From NCBI RefSeq assembly GCF_014649695.1, contig NZ_BMTN01000002.1:186001-250000 (forward strand): 64,000 bases of DNA, read 5' to 3'. Each line of letters starts with the position of its first letter. The stretch's first letter is position 1. Below are positions 25,820 to 35,150 of the stretch, in pieces. The DNA comes from Streptomyces kurssanovii. Lineage in GTDB: Bacteria; Actinomycetota; Actinomycetes; Streptomycetales; Streptomycetaceae. The position numbers were made by a program, and so were the translations under genes. The notes beneath the pieces were generated by a model, which saw only the letters and a program-made list of their open reading frames with translations, was not told where the DNA came from and searched no databases.

Positions 25820-27979
25820 ATGACGTCGACGCAACCGCTCTCCTTCCCGCGTCAGTCCGCGCGGACGCAGCGCTTCACGCTGGGCGCCCCCCGCGCCTTC
25901 ACGGTGTCGCCGGACGGCTCACGCGTGGTGTTTCTGCGCTCGGCCTCCGGAACGGACCGTTCGGGACTGCTGTGGGTGCTCGATCTCGAGGGCCACGGCC
26001 CGCCGCAGGAGCGGCCCGCCGCCGATCCGCGGGAGCTGCTGGGCGGCTCGGCCGAAGAGCTCTCCGCCGAGGAGCGGGCACGGCGCGAGCGCAGCAGGGA
26101 AGGATCGGCCGGGATCGTCGCCTACGCGGTGGACCGGGCGGTCGAGTTGGCGGCGTTCACCCTGTCGGGGCGGCTGTTCACTGCGGAGCTGCGGGCCGGA
26201 ACCGCGCGTGAACTCCCCACGCCGGGGCCGGTGCTCGACCCGCGGCCGTCCCCGGACGGCCGGCTCGTCGCCTACGTGGCCGGCGGCGCGCTGCGCGTGA
26301 CGGGCGCGGAGGGCGAGGGTGACCGTGCCCTCGCGGAGCCGGAGGACGAGCACACCGCCTACGGCCTCGCGGAGTTCATCGCCGCGGAGGAGATGGGCCG
26401 TTCGCGCGGCTTCTGGTGGTCACCGGATTCGGACAGGCTGCTGGTCGCCCGCGCCGACGAGCGGGACGTGCGGCGCTGGTGGATCACGGATCCGGCGCAT
26501 CCGGACCGGGAGCCTGCCCGGGTCGCCTATCCGGCCGCCGGGACGCCCAACGCCGTTGTCCGGTTGTTCTTCGTCGCCCTGGACGGGAACCGCACGGAGG
26601 TGACCTGGGACCGTGAGCGCTATCCCTATCTGGCGCGGGCGCACTGGTCCGCCGCCGGTCCTCCGCTGCTGCTCGTGCAGTCGCGGGACCAGCGCACCCA
26701 GCTGTATCTGGCCGTGGACCCGGAGACCGGCACGACCCGGACCGTGCACGTGGACGAGGACGACGCGTGGCTGGAACTCTTCTCCGGCGTTCCCGCCTGG
26801 GCCCCGGAGTCGTCCTACGAGCAGGGCTTCGGCGGCGGACGGCTGGTGCGCATCGCGGACGAGGGCGGAGCGCGGGTGCTCGCCGTCGGCGACCGGGTGC
26901 TGACCGGCGCGCAGCTGCACCTGCGCGCGGTGGTCGACATCGGCGAGAGCGATGTGCTGGTCTCCGCGTCGGCGGGTGCGGACTCCAGGGAGCCGGAGAC
27001 CGGCGAGATCCATGTGTACCGGGTGAACGAGCTGGGCGTCGAGCGCGTCTCCGACGGCCCCGGAGTGCATGCGGCGGTGCGGGGCGGCGGGGTGACGGTC
27101 CTGGCCTCGTCGCGTACGGACGTCAGCGGCGCCCTCGTCCAGGTGCTCAGGGACGGCAAGCAGATCGCGGTGGTGGCCTCGCACGCCGAGCAGCCGGTGC
27201 TGCGTGCCCGGCCGGCGCTGACCGAGGCGGGTGCCCGCCCGATCCCGTGCGCGGTGCTGCTGCCGTCGGGCCACCGGGAGTCGGACGGTCCGCTGCCGGT
27301 ACTGATGGACCCGTACGGGGGACCTCATGGCCAACGCGTGCTCGCGGCGCACAATCCTTACCTGACCTCGCAGTGGTTCGCCGATCAGGGTTTCGCCGTG
27401 GTCGTCGCCGACGGCCGGGGCACTCCGGGGCGCTCGCCCGGCTGGGAGAAGGCGGTCGTGGGCGACTTCACGCCGACGCTGGACGACCAGGTCGAAGCGC
27501 TGCAGTCATTGGCCGGATCCTTCCCGCTCGACCTCGACCGGGTGGCGATCCGCGGCTGGTCGTACGGCGGTTACCTGGCGGCGATGGCGGTGCTGCGCCG
27601 CCCCGACGTCTTCCACGCGGCGGTGGCGGGCGCCCCGGTGACCGACTGGCGGCTCTACGACACGCATTACACGGAGCGCTATCTGGGCGACCCGGACACG
27701 CAGTCCGCGGCGTACGCGGCGAACTCGCTGGTCACGGACGGCGGGTTGACGTCCGCGGAGGGCCCGGCCCGGCCGTTGATGATCGTCCACGGCCTGGCCG
27801 ACGACAACGTGGTGATGGCCCACACGCTGCGGCTCTCGTCGGCGCTGCTGGCCGCCGGCCGGGCGCACGAGGTGCTGCCGCTGACCGGGGTGACGCACAT
27901 GACGCCGCAGGAGCAGATCGCGGAGAACCTGCTGCTGCTCCAGGTCGACTTCCTCAAGCGCTCGCTGGGCCTCGGGTGA
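25820..27979 (+). CDS. S9 family (DPP-IV-like) prolyl peptidase
   Basis: Serine peptidase of 719 residues with an N-terminal beta-propeller (about 20-440) and a C-terminal alpha/beta-hydrolase. The nucleophile elbow GWSYGGYLAAM lies near 575, the Asp region is HGLADDNVV and the His is in GVTHMTPQEQ near 690. The double-Glu segment EFIAAEEMGR in the propeller is the DPP-IV substrate-amine clamp, favouring dipeptidyl-peptidase action. No signal peptide, so it is cytosolic; it may process peptides taken up by the nearby oligopeptide transporters (inference). Confidence 0.93.
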   Translation: MTSTQPLSFPRQSARTQRFTLGAPRAFTVSPDGSRVVFLRSASGTDRSGLLWVLDLEGHGPPQERPAADPRELLGGSAEELSAEERARRERSREGSAGIVAYAVDRAVELAAFTLSGRLFTAELRAGTARELPTPGPVLDPRPSPDGRLVAYVAGGALRVTGAEGEGDRALAEPEDEHTAYGLAEFIAAEEMGRSRGFWWSPDSDRLLVARADERDVRRWWITDPAHPDREPARVAYPAAGTPNAVVRLFFVALDGNRTEVTWDRERYPYLARAHWSAAGPPLLLVQSRDQRTQLYLAVDPETGTTRTVHVDEDDAWLELFSGVPAWAPESSYEQGFGGGRLVRIADEGGARVLAVGDRVLTGAQLHLRAVVDIGESDVLVSASAGADSREPETGEIHVYRVNELGVERVSDGPGVHAAVRGGGVTVLASSRTDVSGALVQVLRDGKQIAVVASHAEQPVLRARPALTEAGARPIPCAVLLPSGHRESDGPLPVLMDPYGGPHGQRVLAAHNPYLTSQWFADQGFAVVVADGRGTPGRSPGWEKAVVGDFTPTLDDQVEALQSLAGSFPLDLDRVAIRGWSYGGYLAAMAVLRRPDVFHAAVAGAPVTDWRLYDTHYTERYLGDPDTQSAAYAANSLVTDGGLTSAEGPARPLMIVHGLADDNVVMAHTLRLSSALLAAGRAHEVLPLTGVTHMTPQEQIAENLLLLQVDFLKRSLGLG

Positions 27980-27987
27980 AGCAGGGG

Positions 27988-29139
27988 CTACCAGTTCGGC
28001 GGCGGTGACGACGGCGGCGGCGGGCCGAACCCGCCTCCGGGCGGTGAACCGGGTGGTGCGGCCGGCCCGGGGTGGCCGTACCCCGGCGGCGCGGAGGGCG
28101 GATACCCGTATCCGGGCCGGGCCGGCGGGTAGCCGTAACCGGAAGCGGGCTGCGGATACCCGTAACCCGACGGCGGCCCGTACGCGCCGTCCGGCCCGCC
28201 CGCCGGGCCGCCCTCGCCGCGACGTGTCAGCAGGACGATCAGCAGGAGTCCCGCCACCAGCTCGAACAGCGAGGTCGCGACGAGCAGTTGGTACTCCAGT
28301 GGCGCCTGCCCGAAGTGCTCCAGGATCCGCAGCCGGACGGCGGCGTCCACGCCGGCCGCTCCGGAGGCGGACACGGCCACCGCGACGACGGCTCCCAGCG
28401 GGCGGGAGAACACGGCCCTGGCGAGCAGTCCCACGCCGGCCGTGAGGCCGAGGACGACGGTCGTGGCGGCCAGCCAGCCGGAGGGCGGCGCCAGCAGCCG
28501 CTGCCCGACCCGTTCGCCGCCCACCAGGCTGTCGAGGTACACCTCTGACCCGACCTGGTAGCCGAAGCGGAGCTGCCAGGCCGTGACCAGGGCGGCCTCC
28601 AGGAGCAGGAACGCGGCCGACAGCCAGGCCACCACGACGGTCGGCCTGGTGGGCGTCCGGCGGTGCCGGGCGGCGCGCAGGCCCTGCTCGTCGACGGCCT
28701 CGGCCGGGCGCCGTCCCGCCACGGCCGTGATGACGAGCCCGACGGCCAGCCCCAGCACGGCGAAGGTGGTGAACAGCGCGCGGGTGCGAATCGAGTCGGT
28801 GGGCCGGAGGTACGCCCAGGAGGCGGTCAGGACCCACAGGCTCGGCAGCCGGACGGCGAGGGTGAACACCGCGGCGGCGACCAGCGCGGAGGCCGCCACC
28901 GACGAGCGCAGCACGGCGACACCGACACCCGCGTACACCGCGAAGAGCGTGCCGTCGAGGGGCGAGGTGGCCTGCGGGGCGACCCTCCACTCCCGCCGGG
29001 GATCGGAGGCCCAGTAGCGCCACAGGCCCTCGAGCCCCCCGGACACCGAGATGTCCCTGACGATCCACGCTCCCGTGATCAGGGCGAGCACGCCGCACAG
29101 CGCCGCTCCCGTGATCCTGGCCCCCCGCGTAAGAGTCAC
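27988..29139 (-). CDS. Multi-pass membrane protein with Gly-Tyr-Pro repeat tail
   Basis: Protein of 383 residues with about eight hydrophobic helices (ITGAALCGVLALITGAWIV, ALFTTFAVLGLAVGLVITAV, WLAATTVVLGLTAGVGLLA, LLVATSLFELVAGLLLIVLL) and a cytosolic C-terminal tail of tandem GYGYP units (about 325-365). Not recognised as a transporter family. GTG at 29139 gives a basic short leader before the first helix; an upstream ATG (29175) is also possible. Convergent with the S9 peptidase (9-base gap). Confidence 0.7.
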   Translation of the reverse strand: MTLTRGARITGAALCGVLALITGAWIVRDISVSGGLEGLWRYWASDPRREWRVAPQATSPLDGTLFAVYAGVGVAVLRSSVAASALVAAAVFTLAVRLPSLWVLTASWAYLRPTDSIRTRALFTTFAVLGLAVGLVITAVAGRRPAEAVDEQGLRAARHRRTPTRPTVVVAWLSAAFLLLEAALVTAWQLRFGYQVGSEVYLDSLVGGERVGQRLLAPPSGWLAATTVVLGLTAGVGLLARAVFSRPLGAVVAVAVSASGAAGVDAAVRLRILEHFGQAPLEYQLLVATSLFELVAGLLLIVLLTRRGEGGPAGGPDGAYGPPSGYGYPQPASGYGYPPARPGYGYPPSAPPGYGHPGPAAPPGSPPGGGFGPPPPSSPPPNW

Positions 29140-29221
29140 ATCGACGATCGTGCATCGCGGCCATGGGCCGGACAAGGCGGGGACCGGACAGTTCAGGACA
29201 ACCGGCGCGGGGGCGCGGGAG

Positions 29222-29258
29222 GACCGGCCGGGTCCGCATGGCGCGGTCCCGGCCGGTC
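29222..29258 (-). terminator. Terminator of the second oligopeptide operon
   Basis: 16-bp stem (29222-29237 with 29243-29258, one mismatch) and a 5-base loop, about 100 bases past the operon's last stop at 29358. Confidence 0.72.
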
Positions 29259-29357
29259 TACGGCACCCGCACGGCCGTACGTTCCTCAGCGTGAGGCGTC
29301 CGTATATCGGACCGGCGACGCCCGAGTTGCGTCGGTGTTAAATGAACTGGCGGCCCT

Positions 29358-30428
29358 TCACAGCGATTTCGCGCCCCCGGTGCCGCCGTCACCTGCGGCC
29401 GGGCCGCTCGGCACCACATGCTTCTCCTCCGCGAAATGGCATGCCGACGGGTGCCGCGCCGGCCCTTCGACCGACTCCAGGTGCGGTGGCACGGCGAGCA
29501 GCGGAACCTCCCGCGCGCACCGTTCCTGAGCCTTCCAGCAGCGGGTGCGGAAGCGGCAGCCCGACGGGATGTTGGTGGGCGACGGCACGTCACCCGTGAG
29601 GATGATCCTCTCCCGGTGCTCGCGCGCCTGTGGGTCGGGCACGGGCACGGCGGAGAGCAGGGCCTGGGTGTAGGGGTGCGTGGGATGGTCGTAGATCTCG
29701 GCGTCCCTGCCGATCTCCACGATCCGTCCCAGGTACATCACGCCGACCCGGTCCGAGATGTGCCGGACGATCGACAGGTCATGGGCGATGAACACATAGC
29801 TGAGCGAGAACTCGCTCTGCAGCTTGTCGAGCAGGTTGATGACCTGCGCCTGGACGGACACGTCGAGCGCGGAGACCGGCTCGTCGGCCACGATGACCTC
29901 GGGCCGCAGGGCGAGCCCGCGGGCGATGCCGATGCGCTGGCGCTGGCCGCCGGAGAACTGGTGCGGATAGCGGTTGATGTACTCGGGATTGAGTCCGACG
30001 ACGTCCAGCAGTTCCTGGACCTTCTGCCTGCGGGAGCCCTTGGGGGCAACCTCGGGGTGGATCTCGTACGGCTCGCCGACGATGTCGCCGACCGTCATCC
30101 GCGGGTTGAGCGAGGTGTACGGGTCCTGGAACACCATCTGGATGTTGCGGCGCACGGCCTTCAGCGCACGCCCCGACAGCGTGGTGATGTCCTCGCCCTT
30201 GTACCGGATGGTGCCCGCCGTGGGCCGCTCCAGGTGGACCAGCATCTTGGCGAGCGTGGACTTGCCGCAGCCCGACTCCCCCACGATGCCGAGGGTCTCC
30301 CCCGCGAACAGTTCGACGTCGACGCCGTCGACCGCCTTGACCGCGCCGACGTGCTTCTTGAAGAGGATGCCGCGGGTGAGCGGGTAGTGCTTGACCAGGT
30401 CGCGCACCTCGAGGATCGCCTCAGCCAT
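29358..30428 (-). CDS. Oligopeptide ABC transporter ATPase (OppF/DppF type), operon 2
   Basis: Cytosolic ATPase of 356 residues powering a peptide importer. Walker [11 protein letters not shown]-loop [16 protein letters not shown], signature [17 protein letters not shown] and Walker [13 protein letters not shown] are intact. The C-terminal oligopeptide_HPY domain has [15 protein letters not shown] with the Cys pattern seen for a [4Fe-4S] in related proteins. Its start overlaps the preceding ATPase stop by 8 bases. Last gene of the operon; a close paralogue lies at 36760-37908. Confidence 0.95.
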   Translation of the reverse strand: MAEAILEVRDLVKHYPLTRGILFKKHVGAVKAVDGVDVELFAGETLGIVGESGCGKSTLAKMLVHLERPTAGTIRYKGEDITTLSGRALKAVRRNIQMVFQDPYTSLNPRMTVGDIVGEPYEIHPEVAPKGSRRQKVQELLDVVGLNPEYINRYPHQFSGGQRQRIGIARGLALRPEVIVADEPVSALDVSVQAQVINLLDKLQSEFSLSYVFIAHDLSIVRHISDRVGVMYLGRIVEIGRDAEIYDHPTHPYTQALLSAVPVPDPQAREHRERIILTGDVPSPTNIPSGCRFRTRCWKAQERCAREVPLLAVPPHLESVEGPARHPSACHFAEEKHVVPSGPAAGDGGTGGAKSL

Positions 30429-31449
30429 GGATCGCCGCCTCCCAGAAGTGGCACGCGCTGCCGCGCTGCTCGTTCACCTCGTACAGCGGCGGTACGTCGG
30501 TCCGGCACACGTCCTGGGCCATCGGGCAGCGCGGGTTGAAGGCGCAGCCGGGCGGGATGTGCATCAGGTTGGGCGGCAGGCCCTTGATGGCGTAGAGCTC
30601 CTGCCCCTTCTGGTCCAGGCGCGGGATCGATTCGAGCAGGCCCTTGGTGTAGGGGTGGGCGGGCGCGCTGTAGATGTCGTGGACGGGGGCGGTCTCCACG
30701 ATCCGCCCGGCGTACATCACCGCGATCTTGTCCGCGACGTCGGCGACGACACCGAGGTCGTGGGTGATCAGGATCAGCCCCATGTCCAGTTCGCGCTGGA
30801 GCTCGGCCAGCAGGTCCATGACCTGCGCCTGGACGGTCACGTCGAGCGCGGTGGTCGGCTCGTCGGCGATGATCAGGTCCGGTTCCAGCGAGAGGGCCAT
30901 CGCGATCATGATGCGCTGGCGCATCCCGCCGGAGAACTGGTGCGGATACTGGCCGACGCGCTCCTTGGCCGCGGGGATGCGAACCCGGTCCATCAGCTCG
31001 ACGGCCCTGGCCTTCGCGTCCTTGCGGGACAGGCCCTGATGGACGACGAACATCTCCCCCAGCTGGTCCCCCACACTCAGGACGGGGTTGAGGGAGGACA
31101 GGGCGTCCTGGAAGATCATGGCCATTCCGGCGCCCCTGATCTTCCGCCGTTCGTCCTCCCGCATCGTCAGCAGGTCCTGGCCCCTGAAGAGGATCTCGCC
31201 GCCGGTGATCCTGCCGGGCGGCATGTCGAGGATGCCCATGACGGCCTGGGCGGTGACCGACTTGCCCGACCCCGACTCGCCCAGCACCGCGAGCGTCTCG
31301 CCCGCGTCGACGGTGTAGTTCACGCCGTTGACCGCTCGGGCCACGCCGTCGCGGGTGCGGAATTCCACGTGCAGGTCGCGTACGTCGAGCAGACGGCCTG
31401 GCGTGTCCGGTTCCGCGGACATCACGGCCTCGTAGGACGTGGCGGGCAT
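30421..31449 (-). CDS. Oligopeptide ABC transporter ATPase (OppD/DppD type), operon 2
   Basis: ATPase of 342 residues. Walker [17 protein letters not shown], signature [15 protein letters not shown] and Walker [19 protein letters not shown] are intact, with the C-terminal HPY domain ([15 protein letters not shown]). ATG at 31449 has AAGGAG 9 bases upstream. Pairs with the OppF-like gene as a heterodimer. Its paralogue in operon 1 is very similar along the full length, including the ending ACHFW. Confidence 0.95.
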   Translation of the reverse strand: MPATSYEAVMSAEPDTPGRLLDVRDLHVEFRTRDGVARAVNGVNYTVDAGETLAVLGESGSGKSVTAQAVMGILDMPPGRITGGEILFRGQDLLTMREDERRKIRGAGMAMIFQDALSSLNPVLSVGDQLGEMFVVHQGLSRKDAKARAVELMDRVRIPAAKERVGQYPHQFSGGMRQRIMIAMALSLEPDLIIADEPTTALDVTVQAQVMDLLAELQRELDMGLILITHDLGVVADVADKIAVMYAGRIVETAPVHDIYSAPAHPYTKGLLESIPRLDQKGQELYAIKGLPPNLMHIPPGCAFNPRCPMAQDVCRTDVPPLYEVNEQRGSACHFWEAAIHG

Positions 31450-31466
31450 GGCGGCTCCTTGGGCGG

Positions 31467-32465
31467 TCAGCGCAGCTTGGGGTCGAGGGCGTCGCGTACC
31501 GCGTCGCCGAGCATGATGAAGGCCAGCACCGTGATCGCCAGCGCTCCGGCGGGCCACAGCAGCATGTGCGGGGCGTTGCGGATGTACGGGGAGGCCGACG
31601 AGATGTCGATCCCCCAGGAGACCGTCGGCGGCTTCAGCCCGACGCCCAGGAAGGACAGCGTGGCCTCCAGCGAGATGTAGGTGCCCAGGGCGATGGTCGC
31701 CACGACGATCACCGGTGCGACCGCGTTGGGGGCGATGTGCCGCAGCAGCATCCGTGAGCTGGAGGCGCCGAGCGCGCGGGCGGCCTGCACGTAGTCGTTC
31801 TGTTTGGCGGTGATGACGCTGCCGCGGGCGATGCGGGAGATCTGCGGCCAGCCGAGCAGCACCATGAAGCCGACCACGGGCCAGACCGTGCTGCTGGTGA
31901 TGACGGACAGCAGCACCAGGCCGCCGAGCACCACGGGGATGCCGAAGAAGACGTCGGTGAGCCGGGACAGCACGGCGTCCGAGGCCCCGCCGAAGAAGCC
32001 GGCCAGTCCGCCGAGCACGGAACCGAGCAGCGCCACACCGACGGTGGCGCAGACACCGACGGTGACCGAGGCCCGCGCGCCGTAGACCGTACGGGTGTAG
32101 ACGTCGCAGCCCTGCCCGTTGAAGCCGAAGGGGTGACCGGGCTGGGAGCCCTGTTGTGCCTTGGCGAGATCGCAGCTCTGGGGGTTGCCGGAGGCGATCA
32201 GCGAGGGCCACAGGGAGATGACGATCAGGAAGAGGATGACGAGCGCGGAGACGATGAAGACGGGGTTGCGCCGCAGGTCCCGCCAGGCGTCCGACCAGAG
32301 GCTGCGCGGCTTGTCGGCGGGGCCGGAGCCGTCGGGCCCGCCGGGGGCCTTCTCCAGCGTCTCCCCCTCGGCCATCGCGAGGTCGGCCGCCCCGCCCGCT
32401 CCGGTGGCCGCGACGGCGGAGTGCGCGGGGTCGTCGAAGTGCGGATTCTGCCGCGGCTCAGGCAT
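31467..32465 (-). CDS. Oligopeptide ABC transporter permease (OppC/DppC type), operon 2
   Basis: Membrane permease of 332 residues. A disordered polar N-terminus (1-60) precedes the first helix (FIVSALVILFLIVISLW). Then come five more helices and the EAA-type coupling motif ARALGASSSRMLLRHIAPNA, followed by an OppC ending (AFIMLGDAVRDALDPKLR). Start overlaps the OppB-like stop by 8 bases. Forms the pore with the OppB-like partner. Confidence 0.93.
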   Translation of the reverse strand: MPEPRQNPHFDDPAHSAVAATGAGGAADLAMAEGETLEKAPGGPDGSGPADKPRSLWSDAWRDLRRNPVFIVSALVILFLIVISLWPSLIASGNPQSCDLAKAQQGSQPGHPFGFNGQGCDVYTRTVYGARASVTVGVCATVGVALLGSVLGGLAGFFGGASDAVLSRLTDVFFGIPVVLGGLVLLSVITSSTVWPVVGFMVLLGWPQISRIARGSVITAKQNDYVQAARALGASSSRMLLRHIAPNAVAPVIVVATIALGTYISLEATLSFLGVGLKPPTVSWGIDISSASPYIRNAPHMLLWPAGALAITVLAFIMLGDAVRDALDPKLR

Positions 32466-33381
32466 ACCGGATCCTCGGGTCCAGGACGGCGTAGAGGAGA
32501 TCCACCAGCAGGTTCGCCACCAGGAAGACGATGACGAGAACGCTGACGAAGCCGACGACGGTCTGCGTGTTCTGGCGCAGGATGCCCTGGTAGAGCTGGT
32601 AGCCGACGCCGTGGATGTTGAAGATCCGTTCGGTGACGATCGCGCCGCCCATGAGGGCGCCGATGTCCGTCCCGATGAAGGTGACCACCGGGATGAGGGA
32701 GTTGCGCAGCAGGTGCTTGCGGATGACCCGGCCCCTGGGCAGGCCCTTGGCCTTCGCGGTGCGGACGTAGTCGGCGCGGCTGTTCTCCGCGATGGAGGTG
32801 CGGGTCAGCCGGGTGACGTAGGCCAGTGAGACGGAGGCGAGCACCAGGCCCGGGACGATCAGTTCGTCGAGCCGTGCGTCGGTGGAGACGGAGGGGTCGA
32901 TGATGTCCCACTTGTAGCCGAGCAGCAGTTGGAGCAGCAGGCCGGTGACGAACGTCGGCACCGAGATGACCACGAGGGTGAGCAGCAGCACGCCACTGTC
33001 CACCGGCCGGCCGCGGCGCAGGCCGGTGACGACGCCGAGGGCGATGCCGATGACGATCTCGAAGAAGATGGCCACCAGGGTGAGCCTGATCGTGACGGGG
33101 AAGGCCTCGCCCATCAGCTCGGTGACCTCCTGCCCGTTGAAGGCGGTGCCGAAGTCCCCGGTGAAGACGTTGCCCATGTAGGTCGCGTATTGCTGCCACA
33201 CGGGCTTGTCGAGCCCGAACTCCTTGCGCAGCTGTGCGGCCGTCGCCGGGTCGCACTGTCGCTCGCCGCACAGGCCGGCGATGGGATCGCCCATCACGTT
33301 GACCATGAGGAAGATCAGCAGGGTGGCGCCGAAGAAGACGGGGACCATCTGCAGCAGACGCCGGATCACATAACGTCCCAT
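32458..33381 (-). CDS. Oligopeptide ABC transporter permease (OppB/DppB type), operon 2
   Basis: Permease of 307 residues beginning MGRYVIRRLLQMVPVFFGA, the standard OppB N-terminus. It has six membrane helices, the AKAKGLPRGRVIRKHLLRNS coupling loop, and the ending DLLYAVLDPRIRYA. A loop after helix 1 (CGERQCDPATAAQLRKEFG) holds two Cys outside the membrane. First permease gene after the binding protein, from which it is separated by a hairpin. Confidence 0.93.
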   Translation of the reverse strand: MGRYVIRRLLQMVPVFFGATLLIFLMVNVMGDPIAGLCGERQCDPATAAQLRKEFGLDKPVWQQYATYMGNVFTGDFGTAFNGQEVTELMGEAFPVTIRLTLVAIFFEIVIGIALGVVTGLRRGRPVDSGVLLLTLVVISVPTFVTGLLLQLLLGYKWDIIDPSVSTDARLDELIVPGLVLASVSLAYVTRLTRTSIAENSRADYVRTAKAKGLPRGRVIRKHLLRNSLIPVVTFIGTDIGALMGGAIVTERIFNIHGVGYQLYQGILRQNTQTVVGFVSVLVIVFLVANLLVDLLYAVLDPRIRYA

Positions 33382-33411
33382 GAAGGGCTCCGGGGGTCGT
33401 GGGAAGGGGTG

Positions 33412-33440
33412 CGGCCCGGCGCTGCGTGCGCGCCGGGCCG
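33412..33440 (-). terminator. Attenuating hairpin between binding-protein and permease genes, operon 2
   Basis: 11-bp perfect stem (33412-33422 with 33430-33440) in the 73-base gap. It would allow more binding protein than permease to be made. Confidence 0.65.
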
Positions 33441-33454
33441 GGTGCCTTCGGCCG

Positions 33455-35083
33455 TCAGTTGACCTTGATCTCTTCGTAGACGGGAACGCTGAACGGGTTC
33501 AGTGCGACGTTCGAGACGCGCTCCGAGTAGCCGGCGCTGCCGTTCTGGTACCAGAGCGGGATGGCGGCCATCTCGTCCCTGACGACCTTCTCGGCCTCCT
33601 TGAACGTCTCGACGGCCGTGGCCGGGTCGGCCTCCGCGTTGGCCTTGTCGACGAGGTCGTCGAACTTCTTGTTGCTCCACTTGCCGTCGTTGGAGGAGGC
33701 GTTGGTGTAGTAGAGCGGCTGGAGGAAGTTCTGGATCAGCGGGTAGTCCATCTGCCAGCCGGCCCGGAAGGGGCCCGGCATCTTGGACTGGGTGATCTGA
33801 TTGCGGAAGTCGGCGAAGGTGCCGATCGGGTTGCCGACGCAGGCCCTGTCGTCGCCGAGGGCGTTCTTGATGGAGTTGCAGACGGCGTCGATCCAGTCCT
33901 TGTGCGACCCGGTGTCCGCGTTGTAGGTGAGGGTGATCCGGCCGCCCGGCAGGCCGCCGCCCTCGGCGATCAGCCGCTTAGCCTCGGCGGGGTCGTACTC
34001 GCAGGCCTTGCCGCACAGCGTCGGGTCGAAGCCGCCCTCCTCGCCGAGCACGGGCGAGGTCCAGTCCTTCGCGGGGGTGCGGGTCTGCTGGAAGATGGTG
34101 TCGGTGATCTGCTTGCGGTTGATCGCCATCGACAGACCGGTGCGGACCTTCGCCCCGTCCGCCGTGTTCCACGCCTTGTCGTAGAAGGGGAAAGCGAGGG
34201 TCTGGATGATGCCGGCGGGGGTGTTGATGTACCGGTCGCCCAGGTCCGCCTTCACGTTCTTCAGCTGGGAGGCGGGCACGTCGTCGACCAGGTCGAGGTT
34301 GCCGGCGATCAGGTCGGTGTAGGCGGTGTTGTTGTCGGTGTAGACCTTGAGGTCGATGCCGCCGTTCTGTGCCTTGTCGGGCCCGTTGTACTCGTCCCAG
34401 CGGCGCAGGGACATCTGGGAGCCCCTGGCGTAGGAGTCGACGACGTAGGGGCCGTTGCCGACGGGCTTGGCGACCCAGGCGTCGTGGTCGTCGAAGAAGG
34501 CCCTGGGCAGCGGGGCGAAGGCCGCGTAGCCGAGGGTGTCGGGCCAGGTGGAGAACTTCTGCGACAGCTTGACGGTGAACGTCCGGTCACCGGTGACCTT
34601 CAGTCCGGACATCGTCTGCGCGCTCGGCTGCCCCTCTTCCGGGTGGACCTGCTCGTACCCGTCGATGTAGCCGAAGAAGTACGCGTTGCGCTGATTGTTC
34701 TTCAGGTGGGCGCCGTAGTTCCAGGCGTCCACGAAGGATCTGGCCGTGACCGCCTCGCCGTTGCTGAATTTCCAGCCTGGCTTGACGGTGATGGTGAAGT
34801 TGACCGAGTCCTTGGTCTCGATGCTCTCGGCGAGCATGTCCTTGGCCTCGCCGGTCTTGGGGTCGTACCGCTTGAGCCCCCGGAAGATCATGTCGAGCAC
34901 CTTGCCGCCCTGCACCTCGTTGGTGTTGGCGGGCTCCAAGGGGTTCTGCGGGTCGCCCCACGAGGAACTCACGATCCCGTCGGCGCCACTGCCGCCGCTG
35001 TCGCTTCCGCCGCCGCACGCCGCCGCCGTGAGGGCGACGGCGATCGCGCATGCGGCCCACTTCGCGTGGGTGGCTCCGCGCAT
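33455..35083 (-). CDS. Oligopeptide-binding lipoprotein (SBP family 5), operon 2
   Basis: Solute-binding lipoprotein of 542 residues that captures peptides outside the membrane. Signal peptide with lipobox LTAAACG (Cys near 24), then Gly/Ser linker. Family-5 body motifs include LDMIFRGLKRYDPKTGE, WKFSNGEAVTARSFVDAW, and PLIQNFLQPLYY. ATG at 35083 has GAGGAGG 8 bases upstream; a longer reading from 35104 is not needed. A palindrome sits just upstream in the leader. Confidence 0.95.
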   Translation of the reverse strand: MRGATHAKWAACAIAVALTAAACGGGSDSGGSGADGIVSSSWGDPQNPLEPANTNEVQGGKVLDMIFRGLKRYDPKTGEAKDMLAESIETKDSVNFTITVKPGWKFSNGEAVTARSFVDAWNYGAHLKNNQRNAYFFGYIDGYEQVHPEEGQPSAQTMSGLKVTGDRTFTVKLSQKFSTWPDTLGYAAFAPLPRAFFDDHDAWVAKPVGNGPYVVDSYARGSQMSLRRWDEYNGPDKAQNGGIDLKVYTDNNTAYTDLIAGNLDLVDDVPASQLKNVKADLGDRYINTPAGIIQTLAFPFYDKAWNTADGAKVRTGLSMAINRKQITDTIFQQTRTPAKDWTSPVLGEEGGFDPTLCGKACEYDPAEAKRLIAEGGGLPGGRITLTYNADTGSHKDWIDAVCNSIKNALGDDRACVGNPIGTFADFRNQITQSKMPGPFRAGWQMDYPLIQNFLQPLYYTNASSNDGKWSNKKFDDLVDKANAEADPATAVETFKEAEKVVRDEMAAIPLWYQNGSAGYSERVSNVALNPFSVPVYEEIKVN

Positions 35084-35099
35084 GGAGTGCCTCCTCGAT

Positions 35100-35116
35100 C
35101 CCAAGTCAGACTTGGG
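35100..35116. promoter_or_regulatory. Operator-like palindrome in the leader of operon 2
   Basis: CCCAAGT-CAG-ACTTGGG, a perfect 7-bp inverted repeat, centred about 25 bases before the binding-protein ATG and directly before its Shine-Dalgarno. It could be a repressor site or control ribosome access. Confidence 0.55.
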
Positions 35117-35150
35117 CCCAATATCACCCCATAAAGGATCTAACGCACTT

